A DNA stretch of 64,000 nucleotides from an uncultured Bacteroides sp. (lineage in GTDB: Bacteria; Bacteroidota; Bacteroidia; Bacteroidales; Bacteroidaceae), in NCBI GenBank assembly GCA_902492205.1, contig CABUKU010000002.1, forward strand, positions 186,001 through 250,000. Reading direction: 5' to 3'. The notes below the pieces were generated by a model, which saw nothing but the letters and a program-made list of their open reading frames with translations, ran no database searches and was not told where the DNA came from. The position numbers were made by a program, and so were the translations under genes. Positions within the stretch are counted from its first letter, which is position 1; each line of letters starts with the position of its first letter. Positions 35,200 to 43,522 of this stretch are shown piece after piece.

Positions 35200-37073
35200 A
35201 AAATCGATTAAATACATACTCCCAAATATTACATAACATGGGATGGAAATATTTTCTATTTCGTGCATCTTATGAAATACAACGCAAATCAGGAAGACTG
35301 CAATTAAAATATCCTACTCAATATACAAAACAAAAATTTATTTCCTTGAAAGAATGGAGACAAAAAGCAAAACCTTTTTTCTTCAATTCTTGTAAAGATG
35401 TTTTTCTTGAAAAGAATATCAACAATCAATTAACAAATAATTTTAAAGGTATTCTAAACGGGGAGTATTGTTATTTCTCCTCTATATGGTTCAATTTAGG
35501 AGATGATTATGACTGGATTACAAATCCAGACACAAAATATAAATATGATAATTCAAAACATTGGACACAAATAGAAGATATCGTCGAAAAAGCTGGCGAC
35601 ATAAAGTATGTTTGGGAAAAGTCAAGATTTTCATTTTTATATGTAATTATACGAAATGACTATCACACTAGTACAGATCATAGTTCACTCGTATTTAATC
35701 AAATATTAGATTGGATAAACAAAAACCCCGTAAATTGCGGTCCAAATTATAAATGTAGTCAAGAGATTTCTCTTAGAGTATTAAATTGGATTTTTGCTCT
35801 TTACTATTATAGATCATCTGATAATCTCACAGAAGAAATTTTTCAAGAAATTACTAATTCAATATATTGGCAAATAAAACACGTTTACAGTAATATTAAT
35901 TTTTCCAGAATTGCAGTCAGAAACAATCATGCCATTACGGAAACTTTGGCCTTGTATCTTATAGGGATGTTATTTCCATGGTTTCCGGAGGCTAAGAAAT
36001 GGAAGAAAAACGGTAAGAACTGGTTTGAAAAAGAAATAAAATATCAGATAGCAGAAGATGGGACCTACCTCCAATTCAGCATGAATTATCACAGAGTGGT
36101 AATCCAATTATTAACATGGGCTATTGCCATTGCTGATAATAACGGAGAACATTTCACTGATATTGTATATCAAAGAGCATATCATTCCATAAACTTCTTG
36201 TATCAATGCCAAGAACCATCAAACGGTTATTTACCTAATTATGGTTCTAATGATGGAGCTTTATTTTTTAATTTAAATGATAATAACTATAGAGATTACC
36301 GTCCGCAATTAGATGCGCTACATTTCCTGTTAACAAATAAAGATTTATATGATAAAGAATATGAAGACAGGAAATGGTATACATCCAATCGGAATACCAA
36401 ACGCAAAATGTTTCCTCCAATTAAACAACAAAGAGGTAGCATTGAATTTAACCAAGGTGGATATTATCTTTTTCGGGAACAGGACACACTAACTTTTATA
36501 CGATGTGGAAAATATAGAAACAGACCGGCACATGCCGACAATCTACATATAGATGTTTGGTATAAGGGAGAGAACGTATTGATGGATGGAGGAAGTTATA
36601 AATATAATACCAATACCATTAATATTAGATATTTTACAGGAACAAGATCGCATAATACTGTTATGATAGATGATAATGACCAAATGCTAAAAGGAGCACG
36701 TTTCATTTGGTTCCACTGGTCTCAGGCTTTAGAAGCCACTGTGCAGGAAAATGATAAATCTTATTATTTTATTGGTAAAGTACATTGTTTTAAGCATTTA
36801 TCTTCCAATATCATACATATAAGAAAAATAATTAAAAAGAAAGATAAACCAGAATGGGAAATAGAGGACACAATTCTCAATAAATCTAAAGACATGAGAA
36901 TACATCAGTTATGGCATACCAACTCCAATAACATTGATTTCAAATCTAAAGATTTAAATTATCTCATATCCCAAGGTTATTATTCTGAATACTATGGTCA
37001 AAAAGAACAAAACAAAGAGATTGAATTTATCAGTAATTCTGAATCAATAAAAACAACTATTCAAATAGTATAA
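35196..37073 (+). CDS. Heparinase II/III-like (alginate lyase fold) protein
   Basis: About 625 residues from the ATG at 35196, chosen because it overlaps the previous stop as ATGA; 35181 is the longer alternative. The N-terminal helical toroid domain (about 20-370; SFLYVIIRNDYHTSTDHSS, RNNHAITETLALY) and the C-terminal beta-sandwich (HADNLHIDVWYKGENVLMDGGSYKYN, RSHNTVMIDDNDQ near 470-520) fit the heparinase II/III family. There is no signal peptide, so it would be cytoplasmic. Members in polysaccharide loci pair with the bi-domain oxidoreductase and may modify uronate-containing repeat units rather than degrade host glycans. Confidence 0.82.
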   Translation: MKNRLNTYSQILHNMGWKYFLFRASYEIQRKSGRLQLKYPTQYTKQKFISLKEWRQKAKPFFFNSCKDVFLEKNINNQLTNNFKGILNGEYCYFSSIWFNLGDDYDWITNPDTKYKYDNSKHWTQIEDIVEKAGDIKYVWEKSRFSFLYVIIRNDYHTSTDHSSLVFNQILDWINKNPVNCGPNYKCSQEISLRVLNWIFALYYYRSSDNLTEEIFQEITNSIYWQIKHVYSNINFSRIAVRNNHAITETLALYLIGMLFPWFPEAKKWKKNGKNWFEKEIKYQIAEDGTYLQFSMNYHRVVIQLLTWAIAIADNNGEHFTDIVYQRAYHSINFLYQCQEPSNGYLPNYGSNDGALFFNLNDNNYRDYRPQLDALHFLLTNKDLYDKEYEDRKWYTSNRNTKRKMFPPIKQQRGSIEFNQGGYYLFREQDTLTFIRCGKYRNRPAHADNLHIDVWYKGENVLMDGGSYKYNTNTINIRYFTGTRSHNTVMIDDNDQMLKGARFIWFHWSQALEATVQENDKSYYFIGKVHCFKHLSSNIIHIRKIIKKKDKPEWEIEDTILNKSKDMRIHQLWHTNSNNIDFKSKDLNYLISQGYYSEYYGQKEQNKEIEFISNSESIKTTIQIV

Positions 37074-37074
37074 A

Positions 37075-38289
37075 ATGAAAATCCTTTATTTTCACCAACA
37101 TTTTACTATTCCTACCCAGGCAGGTGGTACACGATCTTATGAGTTGGCAAAACGACTTATTGAACGTGGTCATTCTGTTTGCATGGTATGTGGAGAAACT
37201 GCTAAATTTAATTTATTTGAAACTAAGACGAAAGATGTATACCGTGGAATGATAGACGGTATCGATGTAATTCAAATAGCATTACCTTACTCTAACAAAG
37301 ACAGCATAGCCAAAAGGGCATTTACATTCATTAAGTTCGGTTGGAAAGGAATACAAATTGCATTGCGAGAAGAATATGATTTGTTATTTGCTACCTCTAC
37401 CCCTCTTACAGCCGGTATTCCCGGAATTGTAATGAAGTTATTCCGAAAAAAGAAATTTATATTCGAAGTTCGTGATCTCTGGCCGGAGCTTCCTAAAGCT
37501 TTAGGAATGAAAAATCCATTTCTTTTATGGGGGATGAGTATCTTAGAATGGTTAAGTTACCACTCTGCAGATGCTTGTATAGGACTTTCTCCCGGAATAT
37601 GTGAAGGTATCAAAAAGAGAAGTCAAAAGAATAAACGTATAGCAATGATACCTAACGGCTGTGATTTAGATATATTTAAACCAACATCAGAAAAGAATAT
37701 TTCACTAGAAGGAATATTGCCAACAAACAAAGTTGCAATATTCACAGGAGCACATGGCATAGCAAATGGTTTGGACAGTATACTGAATGCAGCAAAAGTA
37801 TTGAAGCAAATGAAAAGAGAGGACATTATACTGGCCTTTATAGGAGATGGTAAAATGAAAACTCATTTAATGGAAAGAGTCGAGAATGAAAATATAGACA
37901 ATTGCCGTTTCTACGCTCCTATACCTAAAAAAGAATTAAACAAAATAATTGCTTCTGCAGATGTAGGACTAATGGTACTAGCAAACATTCCAGCATTCTA
38001 TTACGGTACTTCCCCAAACAAATTCTTTGATTATATTTCATCAGGACTGCCGGTATTGAATAATTACCCGGGATGGTTAGCTGATATGATTCAAAAAAAC
38101 GATTTAGGAATAGTAGTACCACCAGATGATGCACAAGCTTTTGCTAATGGACTTATAAAATTAATTGATAATGATAATTATAGAGTAAAAGCCGGAATAA
38201 ATGCTCGCAAGTTTGCAGAAAACAACTTTTCCAGAACAGATTTAGCAAATGAATTTGTTTCATTTCTTGAAAAAACTTATACTATATAG
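37075..38289 (+). CDS. Glycosyltransferase family 4 (WbuB-like)
   Basis: GT4 enzyme of 404 residues. The N-terminus MKILYFHQHFTIPTQAGGTRSYELAKRLIERGH and VRDLWPELPKALG near 133 are the WbuB/WbpH-like pattern, and the donor motif SPNKFFDYISSGLPVLNNYPGWLADMI lies near 314-340. WbuB-type enzymes often add an N-acetylated amino sugar next to the lipid carrier. It directly precedes the initiating sugar transferase, so it is a good candidate for the second step. Confidence 0.9.
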   Translation: MKILYFHQHFTIPTQAGGTRSYELAKRLIERGHSVCMVCGETAKFNLFETKTKDVYRGMIDGIDVIQIALPYSNKDSIAKRAFTFIKFGWKGIQIALREEYDLLFATSTPLTAGIPGIVMKLFRKKKFIFEVRDLWPELPKALGMKNPFLLWGMSILEWLSYHSADACIGLSPGICEGIKKRSQKNKRIAMIPNGCDLDIFKPTSEKNISLEGILPTNKVAIFTGAHGIANGLDSILNAAKVLKQMKREDIILAFIGDGKMKTHLMERVENENIDNCRFYAPIPKKELNKIIASADVGLMVLANIPAFYYGTSPNKFFDYISSGLPVLNNYPGWLADMIQKNDLGIVVPPDDAQAFANGLIKLIDNDNYRVKAGINARKFAENNFSRTDLANEFVSFLEKTYTI

Positions 38290-38308
38290 TCTACGAAACA
38301 ATTAATTT

Positions 38309-38917
38309 ATGTATCGTAATTATTTAAAGCGATTAATAGATTTCATAATAGTATTTGTAGTTCTATTAGTCATCTGGCCTATTCTATGCTTTGTAACTCT
38401 TTGGTTGTATTTCGCCAATAAAGGTGCAGGAGCTTTCTTCACCCAAAAACGTCCCGGTAAAAACAACAAAATATTCAAAGTCATTAAATTTAAAACCATG
38501 ACTGACGAACGAGATGAAAGTGGAAACCTCCTACCCGACGAAAAGAGATTGACTAAAGTTGGAAAATTTGTCCGTTCTACTTCCATTGACGAACTGCCTC
38601 AATTGATTAATGTATTAAAAGGAGATATGGCCTTAATCGGTCCAAGACCTTTATTGCCTCAATATTTACCTTTATATAATCAAAAACAAATCCGTCGTCA
38701 CGAAGTAAGACCGGGCATCACAGGCTGGGCACAAGTAAATGGACGTAACGCTATTTCATGGACAAAGAAATTTGAATTGGATATATGGTATGTGGATCAT
38801 CTATCTTTTTTGTTGGATTTAAAAATTATATTCTTAACAATTAAAAAAGTATTTGTCCGGGAAGGAATCAACTCCAGGACAAGTGCTACAATGGAACCTT
38901 TCACAGGAAATAATTAA
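38309..38917 (+). CDS. Initiating sugar transferase (undecaprenyl-phosphate glycosyl-1-phosphate transferase, PglC/WcfS-like)
   Basis: Short monotopic phosphoglycosyl transferase of 202 residues. It has one N-terminal membrane hairpin (about 8-32), the catalytic region FKTMTDERDESGNLLPDEKRLTKVGKFVRSTSIDELPQL (about 63-100, with the Asp-Glu pair) and LIGPRPLLPQYLPLY. It moves a sugar phosphate onto undecaprenyl phosphate at the inner membrane. The acetyltransferase and aminotransferase that follow suggest an acetamido-amino-trideoxyhexose as first sugar. Confidence 0.93.
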   Translation: MYRNYLKRLIDFIIVFVVLLVIWPILCFVTLWLYFANKGAGAFFTQKRPGKNNKIFKVIKFKTMTDERDESGNLLPDEKRLTKVGKFVRSTSIDELPQLINVLKGDMALIGPRPLLPQYLPLYNQKQIRRHEVRPGITGWAQVNGRNAISWTKKFELDIWYVDHLSFLLDLKIIFLTIKKVFVREGINSRTSATMEPFTGNN

Positions 38918-38923
38918 AGAACT

Positions 38924-39511
38924 ATGTATTTATATGGTGCCAGTGGGCATGCCAAGGTCATTATTGATATTTTAAAAGCTAATGGTGTAAATATAGAAGG
39001 ACTCTATGATGACAACGTTACAATTAATGAGCTATTAGGTTATCCTGTATTTCATACTAAAAATATTAATGGACCATTAATTATTAGTATCGGGAACAAT
39101 CAAATACGCAAAAGAATTGCAGAATCATTAAATATATCCTTCGCTTTAGCAATACATCCTTCTGCTATTATATCCGAGAAAGCTACAATAGACAAAGGTA
39201 GTGCTATAATGCAAGGAGTAATTATACAATCGGATTGTCAAATTGGAAAACATTGTATCATAAATACAGGAGCTTCTGTCGATCACGAATGTATAATTGC
39301 AGATTATGCACATATTTCTCCTCATTGTACTCTTTGTGGTAACGTAATGGTAGGTGAAGGCACTTGGATCGGAGCAGGAACAACAATTATTCCGGGAGTA
39401 AAAATAGGAAAGTGGTCTGTTATCGGAGCCGGTTCCGTTGTTACGAAAGATATACCGGACGGAGTATTAGCCGTAGGCAACAGATGTAAAATTATAAAGA
39501 AAATACTCTAA
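38924..39511 (+). CDS. Sugar O/N-acetyltransferase (PglD/NeuD type, left-handed beta helix)
   Basis: Protein of 195 residues. The N-terminal nucleotide-sugar domain begins YLYGASGHAKVIIDIL (2-17), and the left-handed beta-helix hexapeptides run from about 85 (AIIQGVIIQSDCQIGKHCIINTGASVDHECIIADYAHISPHCTL), with the catalytic His in the VDHE segment. PglD acetylates the 4-amino group of UDP-linked amino sugars. Location between the sugar transferase and aminotransferase supports a UDP-di-N-acetyl trideoxy sugar. No 4,6-dehydratase (PglF) is present in this window. Confidence 0.9.
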   Translation: MYLYGASGHAKVIIDILKANGVNIEGLYDDNVTINELLGYPVFHTKNINGPLIISIGNNQIRKRIAESLNISFALAIHPSAIISEKATIDKGSAIMQGVIIQSDCQIGKHCIINTGASVDHECIIADYAHISPHCTLCGNVMVGEGTWIGAGTTIIPGVKIGKWSVIGAGSVVTKDIPDGVLAVGNRCKIIKKIL

Positions 39512-39532
39512 TGTTTGACATAACTTAATCTT

Positions 39533-40669
39533 ATGAATAAAAGAATCTACCTTTCGCTTGCTCACATGGGTGGCCGTGAGCAAGACTTTATAAAAGAGGC
39601 TTTCGATACAAACTGGGTGGTTCCACTCGGGCCTAACGTGGATGCTTTTGAGAAAGCATTGGCAGAATATTTGCAAGCCGACTGTCAAGTAGTGGCACTT
39701 AGTGCAGGAACGGCAGCTCTTCACTTGGGACTTATCCTTCTGGGAGTGAAACCGGGGGATGAAGTGATTTGTCAGTCATTTACTTTCGCTGCTTCTGCCA
39801 ATCCGATTTCTTACCTCGAAGCAAAGCCTGTGTTTGTGGATAGTGAAGCAGATACTTGGAATATGGATCCTGTTTTACTTGAGGAAGCCATCAAAGACCG
39901 TATGCGCAAGACGGGAAAACTGCCGAAAGCCATTATTCCGGTTCATCTTTATGGCATGCCTGCCAAGATGGACAGGATTTGTGAGATTGCCCGACGTTAT
40001 GATATTCCTGTATTGGAGGATGCGGCGGAAGCATTAGGCTCGGAGTTGAACGGAGAAAGATGTGGCACATTCGGTGAACTGGCTGCTTTGTCTTTCAACG
40101 GCAACAAGATGATTACCACTTCGGGTGGCGGTGCTTTGGTTTGTCGCACGGAAGAGGAAGCCAAGATGACTAAGTTCTACGCTACCCAAGCCCGTGACAA
40201 TGCTCCGCATTACCAGCATACGCATATCGGTTACAACTACCGCATGAGTAATATTTGTGCAGGTATCGGCCGCGGACAAATGTTTGTTTTGGATGAACAT
40301 ATTGCCCGTCGTCGTGCCATTCACAAGCTGTATACAGAATTGCTTGCCGATGTGGAAGGAGTAACGGTTATGCAGAATCCTTCGGAAGAATATAACTCGA
40401 ACTTCTGGTTGACTTGTATTCTGGTTGATCCGAAGAAAGCGGGAATGACACGTGAAGACATCCGTTTGAAACTGGATGCGGAAAACATCGAGAGCCGTCC
40501 TTTATGGAAGCCGATGCATTTGCAGCCCATCTTCGTGGATGCTCCTTTCTATGGAAACGGAACATCGGAACAATTATTTGATATAGGTTTATGTTTGCCT
40601 TCGGGACCGACTTTGACAGATGAAGATATTCGCACGGTTGTGGAATGTATTAAATCATACAGAAAATAG
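39533..40669 (+). CDS. DegT/DnrJ/EryC1/StrS family sugar aminotransferase (PglE/WcfR-like)
   Basis: PLP-dependent UDP-4-keto-sugar aminotransferase of 378 residues. The motifs ALSAGTAALHLGL near 55, DAAEALGS near 162 and the PLP Lys in LSFNGNKMITTSGGGAL (near 183-199) are intact. It makes the 4-amino sugar used by the acetyltransferase and initiating transferase. Its base composition is visibly richer in G+C than the genes before it, so it probably belongs to the conserved end of the locus rather than the variable cassette. Confidence 0.93.
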   Translation: MNKRIYLSLAHMGGREQDFIKEAFDTNWVVPLGPNVDAFEKALAEYLQADCQVVALSAGTAALHLGLILLGVKPGDEVICQSFTFAASANPISYLEAKPVFVDSEADTWNMDPVLLEEAIKDRMRKTGKLPKAIIPVHLYGMPAKMDRICEIARRYDIPVLEDAAEALGSELNGERCGTFGELAALSFNGNKMITTSGGGALVCRTEEEAKMTKFYATQARDNAPHYQHTHIGYNYRMSNICAGIGRGQMFVLDEHIARRRAIHKLYTELLADVEGVTVMQNPSEEYNSNFWLTCILVDPKKAGMTREDIRLKLDAENIESRPLWKPMHLQPIFVDAPFYGNGTSEQLFDIGLCLPSGPTLTDEDIRTVVECIKSYRK

Positions 40670-40688
40670 CAACTTAACGGTTAGGGAA

Positions 40689-40754
40689 AAACGTCCCTAC
40701 GTTTTGATGAAAACGTCTTTACGTTCCAAGTGAAACGTAGGGACGTTTTTTTAT
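40689..40754. repeat. 22-bp-periodic array (ACGTCC family, copy 2); terminator of the polysaccharide operon
   Basis: Three 22-base units start at 40689, 40711 and 40733. Units 1 and 2 are direct (AAACGTCCCTACG, AAACGTCTTTACG); unit 3 is inverted (AAACGTAGGGACG). Units 1 and 3 pair over about 16 bases and are followed by TTTTTTT, making a good plus-strand terminator before the pstS promoter. Confidence 0.87.
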
Positions 40755-40765
40755 AGTCATATATT

Positions 40766-40811
40766 TGTAACATTCGCGTAACTGTTTTGTTATAAGTAAT
40801 ACGTTATTTTG
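40766..40811 (+). promoter_or_regulatory. Pho-box-like promoter of pstS
   Basis: 11-base direct repeats start at 40766, 40777 and 40788 with cores TGTAAC, CGTAAC and TGTTAT. A near-consensus -7 box TTATTTTG (40804-40811) follows 5 bases after the last repeat, the same distance as at the lone phoU. Confidence 0.65.
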
Positions 40812-40831
40812 CATGTAAATAATCAGACTAT

Positions 40832-41647
40832 ATGAACAAAAAAGGCGTAATACTACTTATTGGCTTATTTATCGGTATCTTAAGCGTCCACGCTCAACGG
40901 ATCAAAGGAAGTGATACCGTGTTACCGGTATCTCAGGAAACCGCAGAGAAATTTATGAATGAAAACCCTTCGGCACGAGTCACGGTAACCGGTGGAGGAA
41001 CCGGTGTGGGGATTTCTTCATTAATGGACAACACCTGTGACATTGCCATGGCTTCCCGTCAGATAAAATTCAGCGAGAAGATGAAACTAAAGGAAGCCAA
41101 ACAGGACGTTACGGAAGTGATTATCGCTTACGATGCTTTGGCAGTGATTGTTAACCCTGCTAATCCCGTAAACAAGCTTACCCGTAAACAGCTTGAAGAT
41201 ATATTCCGCGGAAAAATTACCAACTGGAAACAGGTGGGTGGACCGGACATGAAGATCGTAGCCTATTCGCGTGAAACGTCCTCCGGTACTTACGAATTCT
41301 TCAAAGAAAGCGTATTGAAAGATAAGAACTATATGAGCCATATCCTCTCCATGCCTGCCACGGGAGCTATTATCCAGTCGGTCAGCCAGACAAAAGGAGC
41401 TATCGGTTATGTAGGACTTGCATACCTTAACAAAAAAGTAAAACCGATTGCTGTCTCTTACGACGGGATAGTGTATGCCGAACCAACAATGGAGAACGGA
41501 ATTAAGAAAATATATCCCATTGTAAGACCATTATATTATTACTACAACAATAAAAATAAACAGAATGTAGCTCCGTTCATCGACTATGTGTTATCACCGG
41601 AAGGGCAAAATATTATAAAAAACGGTGGATATATTCCCGCGAGATAG
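40832..41647 (+). CDS. pstS: Phosphate-binding protein PstS
   Basis: Exported substrate-binding protein of 271 residues. The signal peptide ends near VHAQ (residue 21). The phosphate-site motifs GSDTVLPV (24-31), TGGGTGVGISSL (about 52-63) and SRETSSGTYEFF (about 148-159) are intact. It delivers phosphate to PstC/PstA/PstB. It is not in the pst operon but about 26.6 kb away, across the polysaccharide locus, with its own promoter carrying the same 11-bp repeats. Confidence 0.95.
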   Translation: MNKKGVILLIGLFIGILSVHAQRIKGSDTVLPVSQETAEKFMNENPSARVTVTGGGTGVGISSLMDNTCDIAMASRQIKFSEKMKLKEAKQDVTEVIIAYDALAVIVNPANPVNKLTRKQLEDIFRGKITNWKQVGGPDMKIVAYSRETSSGTYEFFKESVLKDKNYMSHILSMPATGAIIQSVSQTKGAIGYVGLAYLNKKVKPIAVSYDGIVYAEPTMENGIKKIYPIVRPLYYYYNNKNKQNVAPFIDYVLSPEGQNIIKNGGYIPAR

Positions 41648-41669
41648 GGCGTATAAGAAAAAGAATTCC

Positions 41670-41677
41670 TATTTTTG
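41670..41677 (+). promoter_or_regulatory. -7 box (TATTTTTG) of glnS
   Basis: Perfect TAnnTTTG 27 bases before the glnS ATG at 41705. Confidence 0.6.
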
Positions 41678-41704
41678 CAGCCATAAAGTGAAATTCATAC
41701 CACT

Positions 41705-43444
41705 ATGACAGAGAATATTGCTACAGAAGCTACTGAAAAAAGAAGTCTCAATTTTATTGAGGCTGCTATTGAGAAGGATTTAAAAGAGGGTAAGAACGGA
41801 GGAAAAGTGCAAACCCGCTTCCCACCCGAACCAAACGGATATTTACACATCGGACATGCTAAGGCTATTTGCCTTGACTTTGGTGCTGCCGCACGTTACG
41901 GCGGTGTATGTAACCTCCGTTTTGATGATACAAATCCTACTAAAGAGGAAGTTGAATACATTGATGCCATTAAGGAAGACATCCAATGGCTGGGCTTCCA
42001 ATGGGAAAACGAATACTATGCTTCTGACTATTTCCAGCAATTATGGGACTTTGCCATTCACTTGATTAAGGAGGGCAAAGCATATATAGACGAACAAAGT
42101 TCGGAAGAAATCGCAAAACAAAAGGGCACTCCTACCCAACCGGGTGTTGAAAGTCCCTACCGCAACCGTCCGATAGAAGAAAGCCTTGAACTGTTCCAAA
42201 AGATGAACACAGGCGAAATCGAAGAAGGTGCAATGGTGCTTCGTGCAAAGATTGATATGGCTAACCCGAACATGCACTTCCGTGATCCAATCATCTATCG
42301 TGTCATCAAGTGTGCACACCACCGTACAGGTGAAACTTGGAAAGCATACCCGATGTATGACTTCGCCCACGGGCAAAGTGATTACTTCGAAGGTGTTACC
42401 CATTCGCTCTGCACGTTGGAGTTTGTTCCTCACCGTCCGCTTTATGATTTATTCATAGATTGGTTGAAAGACGGCAAAGACCTCAACGATAACCGCCCTC
42501 ATCAGTATGAATTCAACAAGCTGAACCTGAATTACACATTGATGAGCAAGCGTAATCTCCTTGTACTTGTAAAAGAAGGACTGGTTAACGGCTGGGATGA
42601 TCCGCGTATGCCAACCATTTGCGGTTTCCGTCGTCGTGGTTATTCTCCGGAATCCATCCGCAGCTTCGTAGATAAGATAGGCTACACCACTTATGATGCA
42701 CTCAATGAATTTGCACTGCTCGAAAGTGCAGTCCGCGAAGATTTGAATACCCGTGCAACGCGAGTATCGGCAGTGGTTAATCCGGTGAAACTGATTATTA
42801 CCAACTATCCGGAAGGAGCAGTAGAGGAAATGGAAGCCGGGAACAATCCGGAAGATCCGAACTCGGGTACACACATTATTGAATTCAGCCGCGAACTATG
42901 GATGGAACGCGAAGATTTCATGGAAGATGCCCCGAAGAAATATTTCCGTATGACACCGGGACAGGAAGTTCGTTTAAAGAATGCCTATATCGTGAAATGT
43001 ACAGGATGCAAAAAGAACGAAGCCGGGGAAATAGAAGAAGTATATTGCGAATATGATCCCGATACTAAAACCGGAATGCCGGGCAGCAACCGTAAAGTGA
43101 AAGGTACCCTCCATTGGGTAAGCTGCGCACACAGCATCCCTGCCGAAGTACGTTTATATGACCGTTTGTGGAAAGTAGAAAACCCACGTGACGAACTGGC
43201 AGCTATTCGTGAAGCTAAGAACTGTGATGCATTGGAAGCAATGAAAGACATTATCAATCCGGATTCTTTGCAGATACTAAAGAACTGTTATGTAGAGAAA
43301 TATGTTTCAACCATGAAACCTCTCGATTACTTGCAGTTCCAACGCATCGGCTATTTCACAATGGATAAGGAATCAACTCCCGACAAGTTGATATTCAATC
43401 GTACAGTATCCTTAAAAGATACTTGGAGCAAGATAAACAAATAA
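41705..43444 (+). CDS. glnS: Glutaminyl-tRNA synthetase
   Basis: Class I synthetase of 579 residues charging tRNA-Gln. The HIGH motif is at residues 48-51 (HIGHAKAICLDFG) and the KMSKS-like motif is MSKR at 280-283. The N-terminal FPPEPNGYLHIGHAK and the C-terminal beta-barrel anticodon domain are the GlnRS form rather than GluRS. An insertion-like Cys pair KCTGCKKNEAGE near 432-443 is seen. A perfect 13-base inverted repeat follows the gene, before the TPR gene. Confidence 0.97.
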   Translation: MTENIATEATEKRSLNFIEAAIEKDLKEGKNGGKVQTRFPPEPNGYLHIGHAKAICLDFGAAARYGGVCNLRFDDTNPTKEEVEYIDAIKEDIQWLGFQWENEYYASDYFQQLWDFAIHLIKEGKAYIDEQSSEEIAKQKGTPTQPGVESPYRNRPIEESLELFQKMNTGEIEEGAMVLRAKIDMANPNMHFRDPIIYRVIKCAHHRTGETWKAYPMYDFAHGQSDYFEGVTHSLCTLEFVPHRPLYDLFIDWLKDGKDLNDNRPHQYEFNKLNLNYTLMSKRNLLVLVKEGLVNGWDDPRMPTICGFRRRGYSPESIRSFVDKIGYTTYDALNEFALLESAVREDLNTRATRVSAVVNPVKLIITNYPEGAVEEMEAGNNPEDPNSGTHIIEFSRELWMEREDFMEDAPKKYFRMTPGQEVRLKNAYIVKCTGCKKNEAGEIEEVYCEYDPDTKTGMPGSNRKVKGTLHWVSCAHSIPAEVRLYDRLWKVENPRDELAAIREAKNCDALEAMKDIINPDSLQILKNCYVEKYVSTMKPLDYLQFQRIGYFTMDKESTPDKLIFNRTVSLKDTWSKINK

Positions 43445-43460
43445 TAATACAACAAAATGA

Positions 43461-43501
43461 CATCGCAAGAAAGAGATAATTGTTTTCCCTTTCTTGCGAT
43501 G
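43461..43501 (+). other. Perfect 13-bp hairpin between glnS and the TPR gene
   Basis: CATCGCAAGAAAG (43461-43473) and CTTTCTTGCGATG (43489-43501) pair perfectly around a 15-base loop. The following bases are AT-rich without a clean T-run, so it could be a weak terminator or attenuator. It rules out the longer ORF start at 43457. Confidence 0.6.
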
Positions 43502-43522
43502 CATTTATATAAACTAAATAAA

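Noticed and set aside
35196..37073. Polysaccharide utilisation locus for heparin or chondroitin
   Set aside because: There are no SusC/SusD pair, sulfatases or export signal; the gene sits in a Wzx/Wzy biosynthetic operon.
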